Shown: piece after piece, positions 24,055-35,652 of the stretch | Position numbering within the stretch: the first letter of the stretch is position 1 | Layout of the letters: each line of letters opens with the position of its first letter | Origin: Maratus speciosus | Lineage: Eukaryota > Arthropoda > Arachnida > Araneae > Salticidae | NCBI GenBank assembly: GCA_963932465.1 | Contig: OZ010800.1 | Span: forward strand, 34,350,852 to 34,414,851 | Direction: 5' to 3' | DNA length: 64,000 bases | Translations under genes and position numbers: made by a program | Notes under the pieces: generated by a model | The model's input: only the letters and a program-made list of their open reading frames with translations | Told to the model about the DNA's origin: nothing | Database searches by the model: none

Positions 24055-24372
24055 AGGGGTCGTCGGGTACCTTCATCGGCCCGAGCCCAACCCTTCCTGC
24101 TTTTCGGTGTCTTTAATTTGTGTAATTTCCCTTTTAAATTTGTCCGGTTTCAATCTTTGATTTTTTTTTTTTTCAATCTCGCTTTCGCTAGAGAGTCTTT
24201 TACTCGGGACGTGGCTGGGGACCTATGAAACTTGCTTCCGCAAAAGATTCGAATAAGTGGAAGGATAAAGGGCTGCGGACGAAGAGATGCCGCTCGCCGC
24301 GGCGGTGCGAACGCCGTGCAGTGCGTGCGAACGTGCAGAACGTGCAGTGCGAACGCACCTCAATTGTTACGT
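24055..24372. other. Local G+C-rich island with short tandem GTGCGAACG motifs
   Basis: Much richer in G+C and CpG than anything nearby. Between about 24303 and 24356 the words GTGCGAACG, CGTGCAGTGCG and GTGCAGAACG repeat imperfectly. Overlapping open frames of 71-83 residues on both strands have no recognisable domain. It could be a CpG-rich element fragment or a promoter-type island; nothing decides. Confidence 0.4.
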
Positions 24373-24397
24373 TTGACGTACAATTTCCGATTTGTTT

Positions 24398-24426
24398 ACT
24401 TTCTTCTACCTTCAATAGAAGAAAGT
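24398..24426. repeat. Short perfect hairpin
   Basis: ACTTTCTTCTA and TAGAAGAAAGT pair around a 7 nt loop and are followed by ATTGTAATC. Possibly a terminal hairpin of a worn element. Confidence 0.5.
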
Positions 24427-24645
24427 ATTGTAATCAAAACTTATTCAACGGATTTACACGTTTTAGGGGTCAGTGAACCATAAAACATATTTATACAAAA
24501 TGTCTATCTGTCCATGTGTCGCCATTGTAAAATCGAAAAGTGTATGAAGTTATGCATAGAATTGAACCAATTTTATTTTATTTTTTTATTTTTTATTTAT
24601 TTATTTTTATTTTTTTTTAATTGGACGATTGCACCATGAAATATA

Positions 24646-24813
24646 TTAAAAATTATGTATTTAAAATAAAATACACTATTTGCTAAAAGTTACACACATT
24701 AAAAATATACATTAAAACATCAACGTTTAGGCGAAACGTTGATGTTTTAATGTATATTTTTAATGTGTGTACCTTTTAGCAAATAGTGTATTTTATTTTA
24801 AATACATAATTTT
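24646..24813. repeat. Near-perfect palindrome of about 168 bp
   Basis: Arms of about 80 bp pair over TTATGTATTTAAAATAAAAT, ACACTATTTGCTAAAAG, ACACATTAAAAATATACATT and AAAACATCAACGTTT around a short GGCG centre. Differences are few (TTACACACA versus GTACC on the partner). It is probably a hairpin MITE; a target duplication was not found. Confidence 0.8.
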
Positions 24814-25995
24814 CAATTTTATTGTGTATTCTTTTGGCTAGGGCCAGCATGTTCTCCTCTAATTTGGTGGTTACGGAAATATTTGGTGGTTATGATATTG
24901 TTGTTTTTAAACTTAAATAATAAATGAAATTTACTATAATGTTGAAGTAAGTTTTCAATCAAGTAAATATAAAAAGCTAGTATTTGCAAAGAAAAATTAA
25001 CTACCTCGTATCTTATCACGCAAATAATATTACTTTTATCAAAATATAACTGCTTTTATAAGACTCAACAAGTAGGGTGAAACCCCTAGTAACTGCTACT
25101 TTAAGGATTCTTTCTAGTTCAAGTTACTATTACAAAATTTTTAATTAATTTCGTACTTTATTTTGAAGGGATAGTAGAGATACATTGAAAAATTACTGTT
25201 GGCAAAATTCTTAAAAATTATATATTGTATTATTAAAAATTAATATTTTTCATAAATATGGTCAATAACTCCAGTAACTAACACCAACCTCATTTTACTT
25301 GCAACGATAAAAAAGGTTATTTTATATTTCAAGGAATTCATGCTTAAAAATACCTTAATCCTTACTATAAAAACGAAATACTTAAACCATATTTAAATTT
25401 ATATGTGATATCATACTGCAAATGCAGGCGTCACTTTTTCATGTTTTAAATTATTAGTAATGCAGATCCTATATAGCACGAAAGCTCCTGAATATTTCCC
25501 CAGGACCTCCAAATCATCACAAATTTCTCCTGAAACAAAAATGACAAGATCAGGAAATCCTGCGGAAGAGACTTTTAGGATTTCCCTAGGACTGAGCTCC
25601 TATTGAGGTCCTACAGATACAGAACGACTTCGGAAGACGTGACGTAAGGAAAGATACCTAGGAAATCTCTGTGCTGGCGCCATCTCATGAGTGATTCTGG
25701 AGTACAATACTCAACTGCTTTTTGATAAAATAAAGTTAATTTAATTTGATAGAGCTCTATTTTTAATGAATTAGATTTATATTGCTGATTATTCGATTTA
25801 TTATTTTTTAGTAAATTAAATAATTGTAAATAACTTGTAATTATTTTTAATTATTGCAATAACTTTTATTTTTTTAAATTTAATTAAATATTTTAATTAC
25901 TTTAATTTAATATTTCATTTAATTCATTATTTAAATAATAATTACTAGTATTTATCTTTTGATTCAAATTTTGTTCATTTATCATTATATTATTA
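24814..25995. other. No gene recognised
   Basis: A+T-rich except for a mixed-composition stretch at 25470-25690 (CCTCCAAATCATCAC, GGTCCTACAGATACAG, GGCGCCATCTC). No element ends could be assigned to it. Confidence 0.4.
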
Positions 25996-26700
25996 ATTTT
26001 TAGGGTTTTGTACTTAAAAAGTAAAAACGGAACCATTATAAGATCACTCCAATGTCTGTCTGTCATAGCCATTTTAATCGTAATCTATGGAACATGAAAA
26101 GTTCAAATTCGGCGAAGTAATAAAGACTATTGATCCACATATTTTCAGATTATTACACAACCACAAATATATATATAGGAAAACTCTTGATGGGCTAATT
26201 AAGTTACTTGGAAAAAAAAAAATATTTTTTTTTTAATATCATGTGGGGTATCGTGTGAAAGCTTTCGCAACGTTGACCTCAAAAATACATTTCTTTTCAT
26301 TTTAGGTATTATATTTTCAGAGATAGCGTCGAAAATGTAGTGCCAAAATACGTCGCCCCGCCTCTATTTCCGAATCTACTGAAATTAAAATTATAAAAAA
26401 AATTAGAGGTATTAGGCGTTAATTTAAACCTTGCAGTAAAATTATAGCGAATACCCTAGGTCACACAGTTTTTGAGAAAAGTAATATTCCGTTACACACA
26501 AATTTCGATTTTTGGGCACTCAGCAAACGTGTTGAGAAGCACTGGAAGTACCTATCGTAGCAAAAGTATAAACTCATTTTTGATAATGACTTCGTTTACC
26601 AGTTTATGTACTTTATATACCATCGGCTTTCAAAGCCTAATTAACATCTTGTATATTTACAATCATTTAACACTCACAGTAATACATCTTTAAAAAATTG
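25996..26700 (-). mobile_element. Hairpin/(GTCT)n retroposon, copy 1, probably 5'-truncated
   Basis: The plus strand reads TTTTTAGGGTTTTGTACTTA, then AAAAGTAAAAACGGAACC, a short GTCTGTCTGTC tract and CATAGCCATTTTAATCG. It aligns through to about 26700 with 53672-54400 and with the inverse of 58000-58810. Shared words include CCCTAGGTCACACAGTTTTT, CGTTACACACAAATTTCG and TGGAACATGAAAAGTTC. The element's 3' end is at the low coordinate, with an A-run on the minus strand. The far (5') part present in the other copies is missing, which fits 5' truncation during reverse transcription. Confidence 0.65.
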
Positions 26701-28025
26701 CAATTTGTTCTGTAGATGGACAGAGTTATGTGAAATTTTTTGATATTCTAGGGTTTTCTAAAATGGTAAGGTAAACATGTCCTCTTGTAAAAGTTGTAAG
26801 GATGGGTGTAAAGGTGATTTTTATTTTTGATCTCTGTGAATTTTAGTAGAATTTTGACAATCGAATTGAGACAATCTTAGGTCAGCGTAGTTAAGTTGGC
26901 TTGGCAGGTGGCGGTTTTTTTTAATTTAAATATATATAAAAGTGATATTGCTATGTACTCATCTAGTTTGAGGAGGGTATTCTAATGGCAGAAATTTTAT
27001 TTGGTCAAGTGTTTTTATTTTATTATTGTTATCATTAATATCATTATTATTATTTTATCATTATTGCGTCTTTTAGAAAATAAGAGAAGGATAGCCTTTT
27101 TATTTCTGTAATTTTATTTTACTGATAAAAACAAACAGAAAATAGCATCGTATAACTTGTGAGGACACTTAATTTTAATATTAAATGAAATTAATTAAAA
27201 AAAAGTATTTGTTCTTCGGATGACTTGCATTCCATTAAATGTGCATAAATAATATTATCGTGTTCTTCTGGTATGCCCTTTGAATATGCGTTGGTAGGCT
27301 GCAATGAAGCTGCAATGATGTCGGGGATCAAATTTCTCTTTTTTACAAATCGAGTTGTTAAAACGGTGTTTATTGTTTTATGCAGGGAATTTCTTATTAT
27401 TATTTACCAATAGCTAATTTTCAAAATAAAGGATTAATCGATTCTTATGAGTGGTGTTCCATTTTGGACTTTCACCATTAAAGTCTTCTGAAAACTGATT
27501 TTAAGATAAACTATTTCCTAAACTATTGTAATTTTAACTCATATGAAGCAGTTCCTTAAAGTCAATTTGAAGGAAATTTGCAGGAAATTGTTATAGTGCT
27601 AAGTTTGTAAAGCCCTTAAAAACTTATATGAGTTCTAAAGTAGTCAATTTAATTATTGTTCTACAGCATTAAAAATTTCATTGAAGTTGTAAGTACCTAC
27701 AGACACCCTGTTTTTAAGATGTTACGTTACATAAGTGGTTTTCTGTTTACACGAGTTCTTCCTTGCAAATTAGCTTTCGTACTACTTATAGTAATATTTT
27801 ACATATATTTTAGCCTATTTTGTGGTATTCCCATGCTAAAATATCTATTTTTTGTGAATTTAAATGCAGATCCAACAGCTAATAAGTGTAAAAAACATCT
27901 AATTAATTGTCTTTATTTGAATAAGCTTTGGATACATTTTACAATGCCTACTTACTAAAAAAAGTGTAAAGAAATTCCCCCGCATACCTTTTGTAACTTT
28001 TCAACAACACTATTTTATTGAAACA
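26701..28025. other. No gene supported
   Basis: A 100-codon hydrophobic frame at 27656-27958 has no recognisable domain and background composition. TTATTATT-type repeats lie near 27010-27065. Confidence 0.45.
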
Positions 28026-28494
28026 CAGGGTGCCCCAAAATATTTAGAAATAATGTTTTACTTGATAAATGACTTTGTGACAAATTTATATTTATTAGAA
28101 AGGAATAACGCCACTCTACCATAAATATGCAAGATACTATCTAATGAGATAATCTAATATGATAATCTAATAAACTGTATTGAACGGAATATTTCGCTGG
28201 AAGATTCCTTCTCCATCATAACCAAGATTTAGCGGCACTGTAATTTTCTATGAGTAGTAGTAAAGGGTGAACTGTAGCATTCAAAATCTCAGCAAAGTCA
28301 AATATCCTATGAAATAGTTCTCATGTTTGGGATTTCAGTGCGTCACATTATCAGAATGGTCATTGAATATGTGCGTTAATTTTACAAAATGTTTTTCATT
28401 GCAGTTCCATTTCACAATTTGAAATGAAGCTTGTGTTGATAAAAAAATACATTATAATTATTTAAATTGTGTATGAAATTTTGGCGACACTCTG
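28026..28494. mobile_element. mariner-type MITE, about 469 bp
   Basis: The left end CAGGGTGCCCCAAAAT and the inverted right end CAGAGTGTCGCCAAAAT match a common mariner terminus. TA follows the right end, and the left flank reads CA where TA is expected. The interior is non-coding. Confidence 0.6.
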
Positions 28495-29104
28495 TATGTA
28501 TTGAATGCATAGAAATCCTTGTTGAATTTCTTGAGTGGTCGATAATAGAATTCCTGCAAAGGTCAGGATTGAATTAGCCTAATACTTCACTCATAAGTAA
28601 TTAACTTAGCTCTAAAAATCGGTGTGTGTGAAATATTAACTTCAATTACAATTAATTTATTTATAATTTGTTCAATTTCATTTCATTCTGATAAACTACG
28701 ATAAATTATGTTAAAATCTTTTAATTATACAGAAGTGAATATGTCTGTTCTCTCCATATTATGATTACCGAACACAAATGTAGTTTGGACAGTATTCAGG
28801 TCATCATCAGATAATTAGCAGCAGAGTGCAGTTAACGGTACAAAGTAAAAACAGATTAGGTGACTTTGATATAGGTAATATTGCCTAGATAATCTATCTA
28901 CCCCAATTATGCATGATCCTTTTAGCAATACCTAACTAATCTGATTTACCCTTATCGGGTAAATTAATCTCTACTGCTTATCACCTCATGATGAAAGCTG
29001 GTAATGAACTGCTACATGAAATTATAGTTGTGTTATTTAATCATTATGCATAGAAAACTAAAATCTACTTTAGTATGTTTTCCATCTCCAGTGAATATAT
29101 AGTA
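28495..29104. other. No feature seen
   Basis: Ordinary A+T-rich DNA between two elements. Confidence 0.45.
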
Positions 29105-31075
29105 GGGGAGACTAGGGAGGGTTGACCATACGGGAGGTTTGACCCACCCATCAGTTTTCATATTTAAAAGAATTTCAGAGTTTTATCAATAGGTGTCAAC
29201 CAAAGCTACTGGAATGCTCAAACAACAGTCTCTGTTTCATACAGATAATCGAAATATGTGTGAAAAAATCAATTGTGAAGCGTTTTAAACCTAAAAGTTA
29301 TGTTTTTTAGAAATATTTTGTAAGCTTTTGTTAGATAAAATATTATATCATAGAAATTTAAGTAAGTAGGTTTTAAGTAATGCAGAAATTCCGAGCTTTC
29401 ATTCTAGGCATAAAGATTGTACAGTAAGTTAGGCTTAACATAACAATGTGCTATTCTTTAGAAAAGGGCTATGTGGAGAGGCTTGACGCAGTCAGTGTGA
29501 GGGAGGGTTGACCAGACGTTAAAGTCTCCCTGAACACATTCACGACGGGAAAGGAGAATTCTTGTTTTCATTTTAAAAAACATCATTGACTGAGGGCGTG
29601 GCTTCTACCTAACAGAAAATGCATTTATATTATATTGTCCTTATTTTTTTTTAGTTTGTAAGGCATTTTATATTAAATTCGTGCACTGAAAAATATTTAC
29701 CGATATATAAACTGGGGAAACCTATCTATAACACCAATTTACAAAAGACTGTCTGAGTAGGGAGGAGTTTAGACTGTTTTTAAATTCAGATTTGATGAAA
29801 ATTTCACGTCGGCAATGTGTTAATTAAGAGGTTTTTGAAATCTTTCTATTATACATTATGCATAATGAAAGATTGATGGTTATATATAAAAATGAATGTA
29901 AATTTATTCTGAAAAGCTACAGTAAAATGTGGTGATGGAAAAGAAAACCTTTAAAACTGATTAAAGAAAGATCTGAAAAATTGCTATAGTATCCACTGCA
30001 CGAATGAATTAATGAAATATAAATAAGAAAGTTGATAGGAACTTTTTTTCTGTTTAAATCTTACTTACAATAGGTAAAAAGAAACAGTAGAAAAGACTAG
30101 AAAGGACTAGAAATTACGAAGGCAGCAGTCTTAACCGTTTCAGGGGCAGTGGCATGTTTATGAAACGACTTAATTTTAATTCCCAAACGCCACAATGGCA
30201 CCAGAATTTTGCTAAAATCTTTTCCATTTAATATGTATGTGAAATATAGCCTTTTTCACATTTCCAAATAAATTTATTCGTATATTCCGGTGCAAGTGAT
30301 TTATTTCACATTTTAGTACTAAAAGTACTTTACCCCTGAAAGCGTTAAAATATGTTGATGATAAGTTAAGTACACAATGCGGCTGCAAAAGACCATAGCA
30401 TTGATCAAAAAAACTTTAGAAAGGTATGTAGACAAATTTCAACATGATGAATAACAGAGTGAGATGAAGCCAAACTATGTGACAACTAAAGTTGTCGGGT
30501 CGAATGTCACAAACAGTAAGACAAGGAGACAAAAAAAGGGGGGGGGGCAGTGGCTACTAAATCCGGACATTATAATGCATGAAATCCTATTAAAACGGAA
30601 CCTATCTCTAGCGGAAATATTAAAATTTCATTTTCCCTGCTGTACAATTATATCTGCTTAGACAAAATCTTGTTTAAAACAAAAAAAATTTCCTCTAACA
30701 TGCGATTGCGCCTAAACTGTTTAAGCATCATATTTTCAAAAATATTTTTTTATAATAATTAAAGCATGTAGCATAAAGTTCTTTTGCTTTTTTTAAATTG
30801 ATTTTATTTCTCTTCACAAATATTTCAATATAAAACAAAGTGGGTCAAGCCTCCCATATAGTGGGTCAACCATCCCATATGTGGGGAGCCTTGACCCATT
30901 ATTTTCTCATGATTAAAATCAATGATTTTTCAAATTACTTATATATTACACATATGTAGCAATTTTATTTTGATGACTGATTGTACGACGAATAAAATGA
31001 TATATAAAGCTATATTCTACGTTCAATATTTAAAAAATAAAAAATTATTTTGTAAAAAGTGGGTCTAGTCTCCCC
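29105..31075. mobile_element. Unclassified 1.97 kb DNA element with GGGGAGAC ends
   Basis: The terminal GGGGAGACTAG is exactly inverted at the right end (CTAGTCTCCCC), and both ends abut TA (29103-29104 and 31076-31077). Subterminal GGGTTGACC / GGGTCAA words recur in both orientations: 29120-29150, 29505-29515 and five times within 30840-30900. Such repeats are typical transposase-binding arrays. No transposase is recognised inside; the 65-codon frame at 30464-30661 looks accidental. A TTAA MITE (30131-30348) is nested in it. Confidence 0.65.
30131..30348. mobile_element. TTAA-flanked MITE, copy B
   Basis: The ends are CCGTTTCAGGGGCA and the inverted CCCCTGAAAGCG, with TTAA on both sides (30131-30134 and 30345-30348). 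It is inverted relative to copies A and C and shares ATGGCACCAGAATTTTG. It is nested inside the GGGGAGAC element, so it inserted later. Confidence 0.75.
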
Positions 31076-31693
31076 TATACTATTGCCTTTCATAAATATG
31101 CGATCCTGTATGTAGGCACACTACGTATTGTTAAAACATAACGCATAAATCGCATAATAAAATAAGATTTCTCCAGGTATGTTAACTCAATAAGAAAAAC
31201 TAAATGACTGCTAAATTTTTAATTATGTTGTCAAATAATATATATACATATATATATATATAAGTAAACGAAAAAGAAAATGTAGGTATATAATAGTGTT
31301 ACGTTCAAATAGTGAAGTGCATGATAATCACGAAGGAAAAAAAATAATTTTCATATAGTTCTGCTATCTTTAAAATTTTAAACATTGTAGAGTAGATACT
31401 TTAAACTAGACATTTTAAAAGAATACATTTTGCGGCAACTGTAAAATGTATGCTAAAATATTTGCAGGGGGCAGATGACAATCACAGGTAGATAAACATA
31501 GATAAAATATAGTTATCCACTCTTCTTTATTTTAATTTCGTTAATTGTCATATTTCTTCCCTACTTATAGCAATCTTGAACAATGATTTTCAAAGGACCC
31601 TGATCATTATTTTATCTATTTAAGATGGCTGTATTGCCTAAAGTTTTATAAAACTGGGTCTATTTTTTCCACCTCTCCCCTCACTCTTCATCT
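31076..31693. other. No feature seen
   Basis: A+T-rich with TATATA tracts near 31230-31260. Nothing recognised. Confidence 0.45.
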
Positions 31694-32064
31694 TACTGTA
31701 TTACTGTATTACTGGGGGGGGGGGGGTGGCCTGAGCGAAAGCACCGCGACCAGTGGTCTATTGTGCTATCCCCCCAAAATGAAAGAGGAAAACATCCTCA
31801 CTTAGTCCTTAAATAGACTAGTAGCTGACATAAAATTCAGCAGACATTTGATAGGAATATCCTGAATTTCCCATGGCTCAATCAGATGTCGACCCATGTG
31901 TTCGAAACGGTAAGCAGCATATTCCTCATAGTTACAGAGCACATGTAAGGTAGTCTCCTCTTCATACTTACAACCCCTACAAAGAGGATCAATAACCACC
32001 TTCATCGTACTAAGGTGTCCATTAAGTCTACAGTGCCCTGTTAACAGTTCCACCATATTTCTTA
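31694..32064 (-). mobile_element. 3' end of a non-LTR retrotransposon (LINE)
   Basis: It contains the end of a LINE ORF2-type reading frame (see 31802), a short 3' UTR and a terminal tandem TAATACAG repeat (two to three units near 31694-31710, read on the minus strand). This fits a Jockey/CR1-like tail. A G-run lies at about 31713-31727. The upstream part is interrupted by the MITE that starts at 32065. Confidence 0.6.
31802..32064 (-). pseudogene. C-terminal fragment of LINE ORF2 protein
   Basis: The peptide contains ELLTGHCRLNGHLSTM, then a Cys-rich motif C-x2-C (PLCRGC) followed by H-x3-C (LHVLC) and AAYRFEHMGRHLIEPWEIQ. This is the usual C-terminus beyond the reverse transcriptase/RNase H of Jockey-like and CR1-like LINEs. 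It ends in a natural stop. In the longest open frame the first residues (MINKVGPLLV) come from the adjacent MITE terminus, so the true LINE part begins about RNMVELL. It is a dead fragment. Confidence 0.7.
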
Positions 32065-32240
32065 CAAGGAGAGGGCCAACCTTGTTAATCACAGATTTTG
32101 ATTATTTTAATATATGTTGTAGGGTAGAGAACCCTTAGTCTCAGGTTCAACGGATTTTATCCAATGCTCCTTAGTTCTTGAGAAACCGGGGGGTCTAATA
32201 GTAGTACACAACTTAAATACTTACCTTGCAACCAAAATGA

Positions 32241-32319
32241 TAGGTTAGTCGTAGCTCAGTTGGTACGGCGTTCGCTGGCTGATCTGCGGGCCCGGGTTCG
32301 GTACCCAGACGCGCTACAT
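32241..32319 (+). other. tRNA-like pol III box block, left arm of copy 2
   Basis: GTAGCTCAGTTGG is a perfect fit to a tRNA A box. GGGTTCGGTACCC is a B-box-like T arm. There is no acceptor-stem pairing. Confidence 0.55.
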
Positions 32320-33056
32320 CTGTTTTTCTCATTTTTTGTTTTATAAATATACTTGTAATTATAATTTAATAATTTCAATTAAAAATTTTAATATCATACA
32401 TTAAGTATAATGTTAACAATCTTAAATTTACCATTTTTTATTTTTAAAGTATTATTTCTCATCCTTTAAAGAGGTTTTAAAAAGAAATTGGATCTATTAT
32501 TGAATGATAAAAATTCCAAAATCGTCACAAAACCTGTTGTGGCCCCATCTAGTTATGATAAAATAAAAGAATAGTCAGATAAAATAAAATAAAAGCAGGA
32601 AAACGATAAAGGGAAAAGCAAAATAATTGAAAGTGCAAGCATACGTATTACAAATTTAAAAATCTTTAATATGCAAAAAAAAAAACAGTTATAATTTAAT
32701 TCTGATGCTAATTTTTAATATAATTATGCTTGTTACTTTAAAAACAGAATAATAGTGTTATCGCATTGACTTCCTTTGTTAAAGTAATGCGTAAATAAAG
32801 TTTCTTTAAAATCACGAATTGACACAATTGCTCAATATCATTGCATCGATAAAGAATATATTAAATACATTTTAAAAGTGATTAAAAAAAAATTAACAGT
32901 TTTATCATGTTTTAGTACAACTATTTAGTTAAAAGTAAAAAATTAAATATGTTAAAATTATAATTGATATACAATATTAAAAATTTTAATTGAAAATAAG
33001 ATTATTAAGTTATACTTACAAGTATATTTATAAAACAAAAAATGAGAAAAACAAAA

Positions 33057-33135
33057 TGTAGCGTATACAGTTATTGAACCCGGGCCCTCGGATCAGCCGA
33101 CAAACGCCATACCAGCTGAGCTACGACCAACTTAT
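33057..33135 (-). other. tRNA-like pol III box block, right arm of copy 2
   Basis: On the minus strand, GTAGCTCAGCTGG is followed by GGGTTCAATAACTG. The A box is well kept; the B box is partly decayed. Confidence 0.5.
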
Positions 33136-33313
33136 CGGTTTGCTTGCAAAGTAAGTATTTATGTTGTGTACTACTATTAGACCCCCCGGTTTCTCAAGAA
33201 TTAATGAGCGTTGGATAAAATCCGCTGGACCTGACAGTAAGGGGTCTCTACTCTACAACATATATCAAAGTAATCAAAATCTGTGATTAACAAGGTTGGC
33301 CCTCTCCTTGTTA

Positions 33314-33370
33314 AACTATTCCTTCTGAGCCCAGTGAGTTACTTTGCCCTTTAACTCTTCATCTTACATC
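33314..33370 (-). pseudogene. Possible upstream LINE scrap beyond the MITE
   Basis: The minus strand offers EELKGKVTHWAQKE in one frame, which reads like LINE ORF2 just before the C-terminal region. This hints that the MITE landed inside the LINE remnant, but intervening residues are missing. The evidence is short and weak. Confidence 0.3.
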
Positions 33371-33478
33371 GGACTTTTATGTGTAAACATACCATGAATA
33401 GATTTAAAAGAATATTGATTTTAAAATGTATCTGCATTATCAATATCTTCCTTAAAAGTTTAATTTTTTTAATATTGC

Positions 33479-34490
33479 ATGTATATACCAGGGGGAACCC
33501 AAAAATGACTGAAATGTCAGCGTTGTGGGCGGGGCTTGCGTAACACGCATTCCTCAACTTTGCCTCAAGCTAGAAGCGTGACATGCAAATCGTTCTGAGT
33601 TCCGTGCACTCTTTTCAGGGTTGCCTTATGGGCCTTTTTTTTAATTCCGAAATTTCGCATTTACTCCAGAAATTCCCTAAACATTCTTTTCTTTATTTAA
33701 TGGTAGAAATTTCATGATTCCTAAAGAAAAAGCTCTTCTTTTTAGAATTTCTGGTATGAATTCAAATAGGTTAAACTGACAACCCTGACCCAGTTCTGTC
33801 GCCGGGTAATTTGGTCGAAGTGCATTTCTTTGTAAATGGTTTCCGCTTGTTTTCCTCTTTTGCAATGTCGGGCTTAAATGAGCATCGTATGGCTGTGAGT
33901 TTTTCTTTTCTGCTCAGATAAAACGCTGCAGAAACAATTTTGATATTGCAAACAGCTTACAAAGATGACGTTTGGGGGGGGAATTTCAAGTGGGCGAGTT
34001 GTTTTTTCGTTTTCAAAAAGGTGGAATGTCGATCGATAACAAACCTCGTTCTGGAGGTCCTTCGACTTCCAGAGTGGACTAAAATGTCGAGAAAACTCTT
34101 TCTGTTGTACCTGAAGACTGACAACGGACCGTTGAAGCAATTGCGGAAATATCTGGATGGTTTTTTGTCAGACGGGGAACTGGTTTTTTCAACATGACAA
34201 TGCACTTGCTGATTCTTCCTTATCAGTTCTTCAATTTTTAGCTAAAAATGGCATGACTCTTTTGCTCCACGCATCCTATTCACCAGACTTTGCTCCGTGC
34301 GGCTTTCTTTTTCCCTCGAATGAAGAGAGACATAATTGGACATCATAGTAACGACGTCGAGGAGAAGAAGAAAAAAGAAGATAGCAGGAGCTTGCAGCTG
34401 TACAGGCAGATAAGTTTAAAAAATGGTTCGAATGTAAAAAAATAAATACAGCTTTTTATAAAGAAATTACTGAAATTCTGGGTCATTCTT
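33479..34490 (+). mobile_element. mariner element, internally deleted and decayed
   Basis: It surrounds the mariner pseudogene. The left end has CCAGGGGGAACCCAAAAATG. The right end, inverted, has GACCCAGAATTTCAG, an imperfect match. Target TA sites are not certain. Confidence 0.5.
33865..34430 (+). pseudogene. mariner transposase pseudogene with deleted centre
   Basis: From the ATG at 33865, one frame gives MSGLNEHRMA, a stop, then AETILILQTAYKDD. The last is the first helix-turn-helix region of mariner transposases. A shifted frame later gives FFQHDNALADSSLSVLQF, the second catalytic Asp block (HDNA). YSPDFAPCGF follows, where the family has the third Asp of DD34D in YSPDLAPCD; here that Asp reads Gly. 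The first catalytic block and most of the core are missing, and several frameshifts occur. A dead remnant, shorter than the usual ~345 residues. Confidence 0.75.
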
Positions 34491-35652
34491 GTATACACAC
34501 TATATGGCCAAGAGCGTAGGACAAATTAGGTTTTACATATTTTGTCCCATATCTAGATAAATACTCGATGTATTATTCTGGAACTTCAGGAATTTAAAGA
34601 ACATGCTTTTATCTTTTTTTGAGCTAAAGTTTTTGAAGACTAGGGTAACTAGAGTACCAAAAACAAATCTAAGAACAAGAACGAAAAAAAAATATTTTCT
34701 ATCACTCTGTATAATAAAATGTTCATAAAGACATGTACTAACAGAGAATGGCTATATTGATTTTGTGCATCATTTGCGTTGGTTTGTGTAAGAATATCGG
34801 CTATAGATTGAGAAAGAATTTCATTCTATATAATTTCAATTGCTTTCTAAGTGTCTGGATAATGTGTGATTTTCCACAAATTGATATTTTTAATTTTATT
34901 ATTTTTATTTTCATTAAGTACTTATGTCTTAGTTCTTGTTGTAAAACCGTAAAATGTAGCCTATTCCAACAGCAGCAACAACAACCAAAATATAAAAATT
35001 AACGCGTCCGTGCAAAAACTGCGCGTTTACATTTCTTAGATACTAACGCCATTTTTGAAGGTCAGTTAACAAAAATAATCTGTCATCATTCAGCTACTTT
35101 TAGGAGGGAACTGAAATTAAAAGCACAGTTTCGCTGACAACTTTCTGAATTCTCCCGATATTTGACTGACCTTTCTATATGAGCAGCCCTTATATATATA
35201 GTTGAGTAAGAAATTTTGTAAAAAAAAAGTTTAGTTCTTGTTAGAGCAGGTGCAGTTAAAAGTTATTTTGTACAAATTAACATGTTTCATTAAACATTTA
35301 ATATAGTTATATTCTAATTTTTGTAGGTTTTTTCTCCTGTACTTTATCAAATTTCTGAAAAATAGTGTCAAATTTGCAACTATAAACAGAAAAAGTGCGG
35401 ACAATTCTTGAATTAAAAAAATACCCTTATATTACAATGAATATATATTAAATGCCGCAGAACAGCCAAGAAACCCAAACTTATTCCAGCTATGAAGTTG
35501 AAGTGTTTGACTTGCGTCAAACAACATCGGCACATGACCGCTGAAAACTGAGAAAATGGAAGTAGAGTAGTTTTTCATTTTTGTCTGCAGCGTAATATAT
35601 GTATTTCAATCCGTCACAATGCCCCTCTGAACTAATCTGGAAAATTTTTCAG
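34491..35652. other. No gene recognised
   Basis: CACTATATGGCCAAGAGCGT near 34498 resembles a Tc1 terminal repeat, but no inverted partner was found. The rest is A+T-rich, with a CAG/CAA-type run near 34968-34985. Confidence 0.4.

Larger units (their letters stand above)
32065..33310. mobile_element. Long-TIR MITE with tRNA-like boxes, copy 2
   Basis: Same ends (CAAGGAGAGGGCCAACC, inverted at 33310) and same interior as 10842-12050, flanked by a TTA duplication (32062-32064 and 33311-33313). Arms of about 250 bp carry tRNA-like blocks with A- and B-box motifs. It is inserted in or beside a LINE fragment. The two copies differ by scattered changes and small indels, for example an extra AGTCAGATAAAATAAAAT stretch in this copy. 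Confidence 0.78.

Noticed and set aside
27656..27958. 100-residue hydrophobic membrane protein
   Set aside because: T-rich DNA read as codons gives Phe/Leu/Ile-rich chance frames. No signal of conservation or gene structure.
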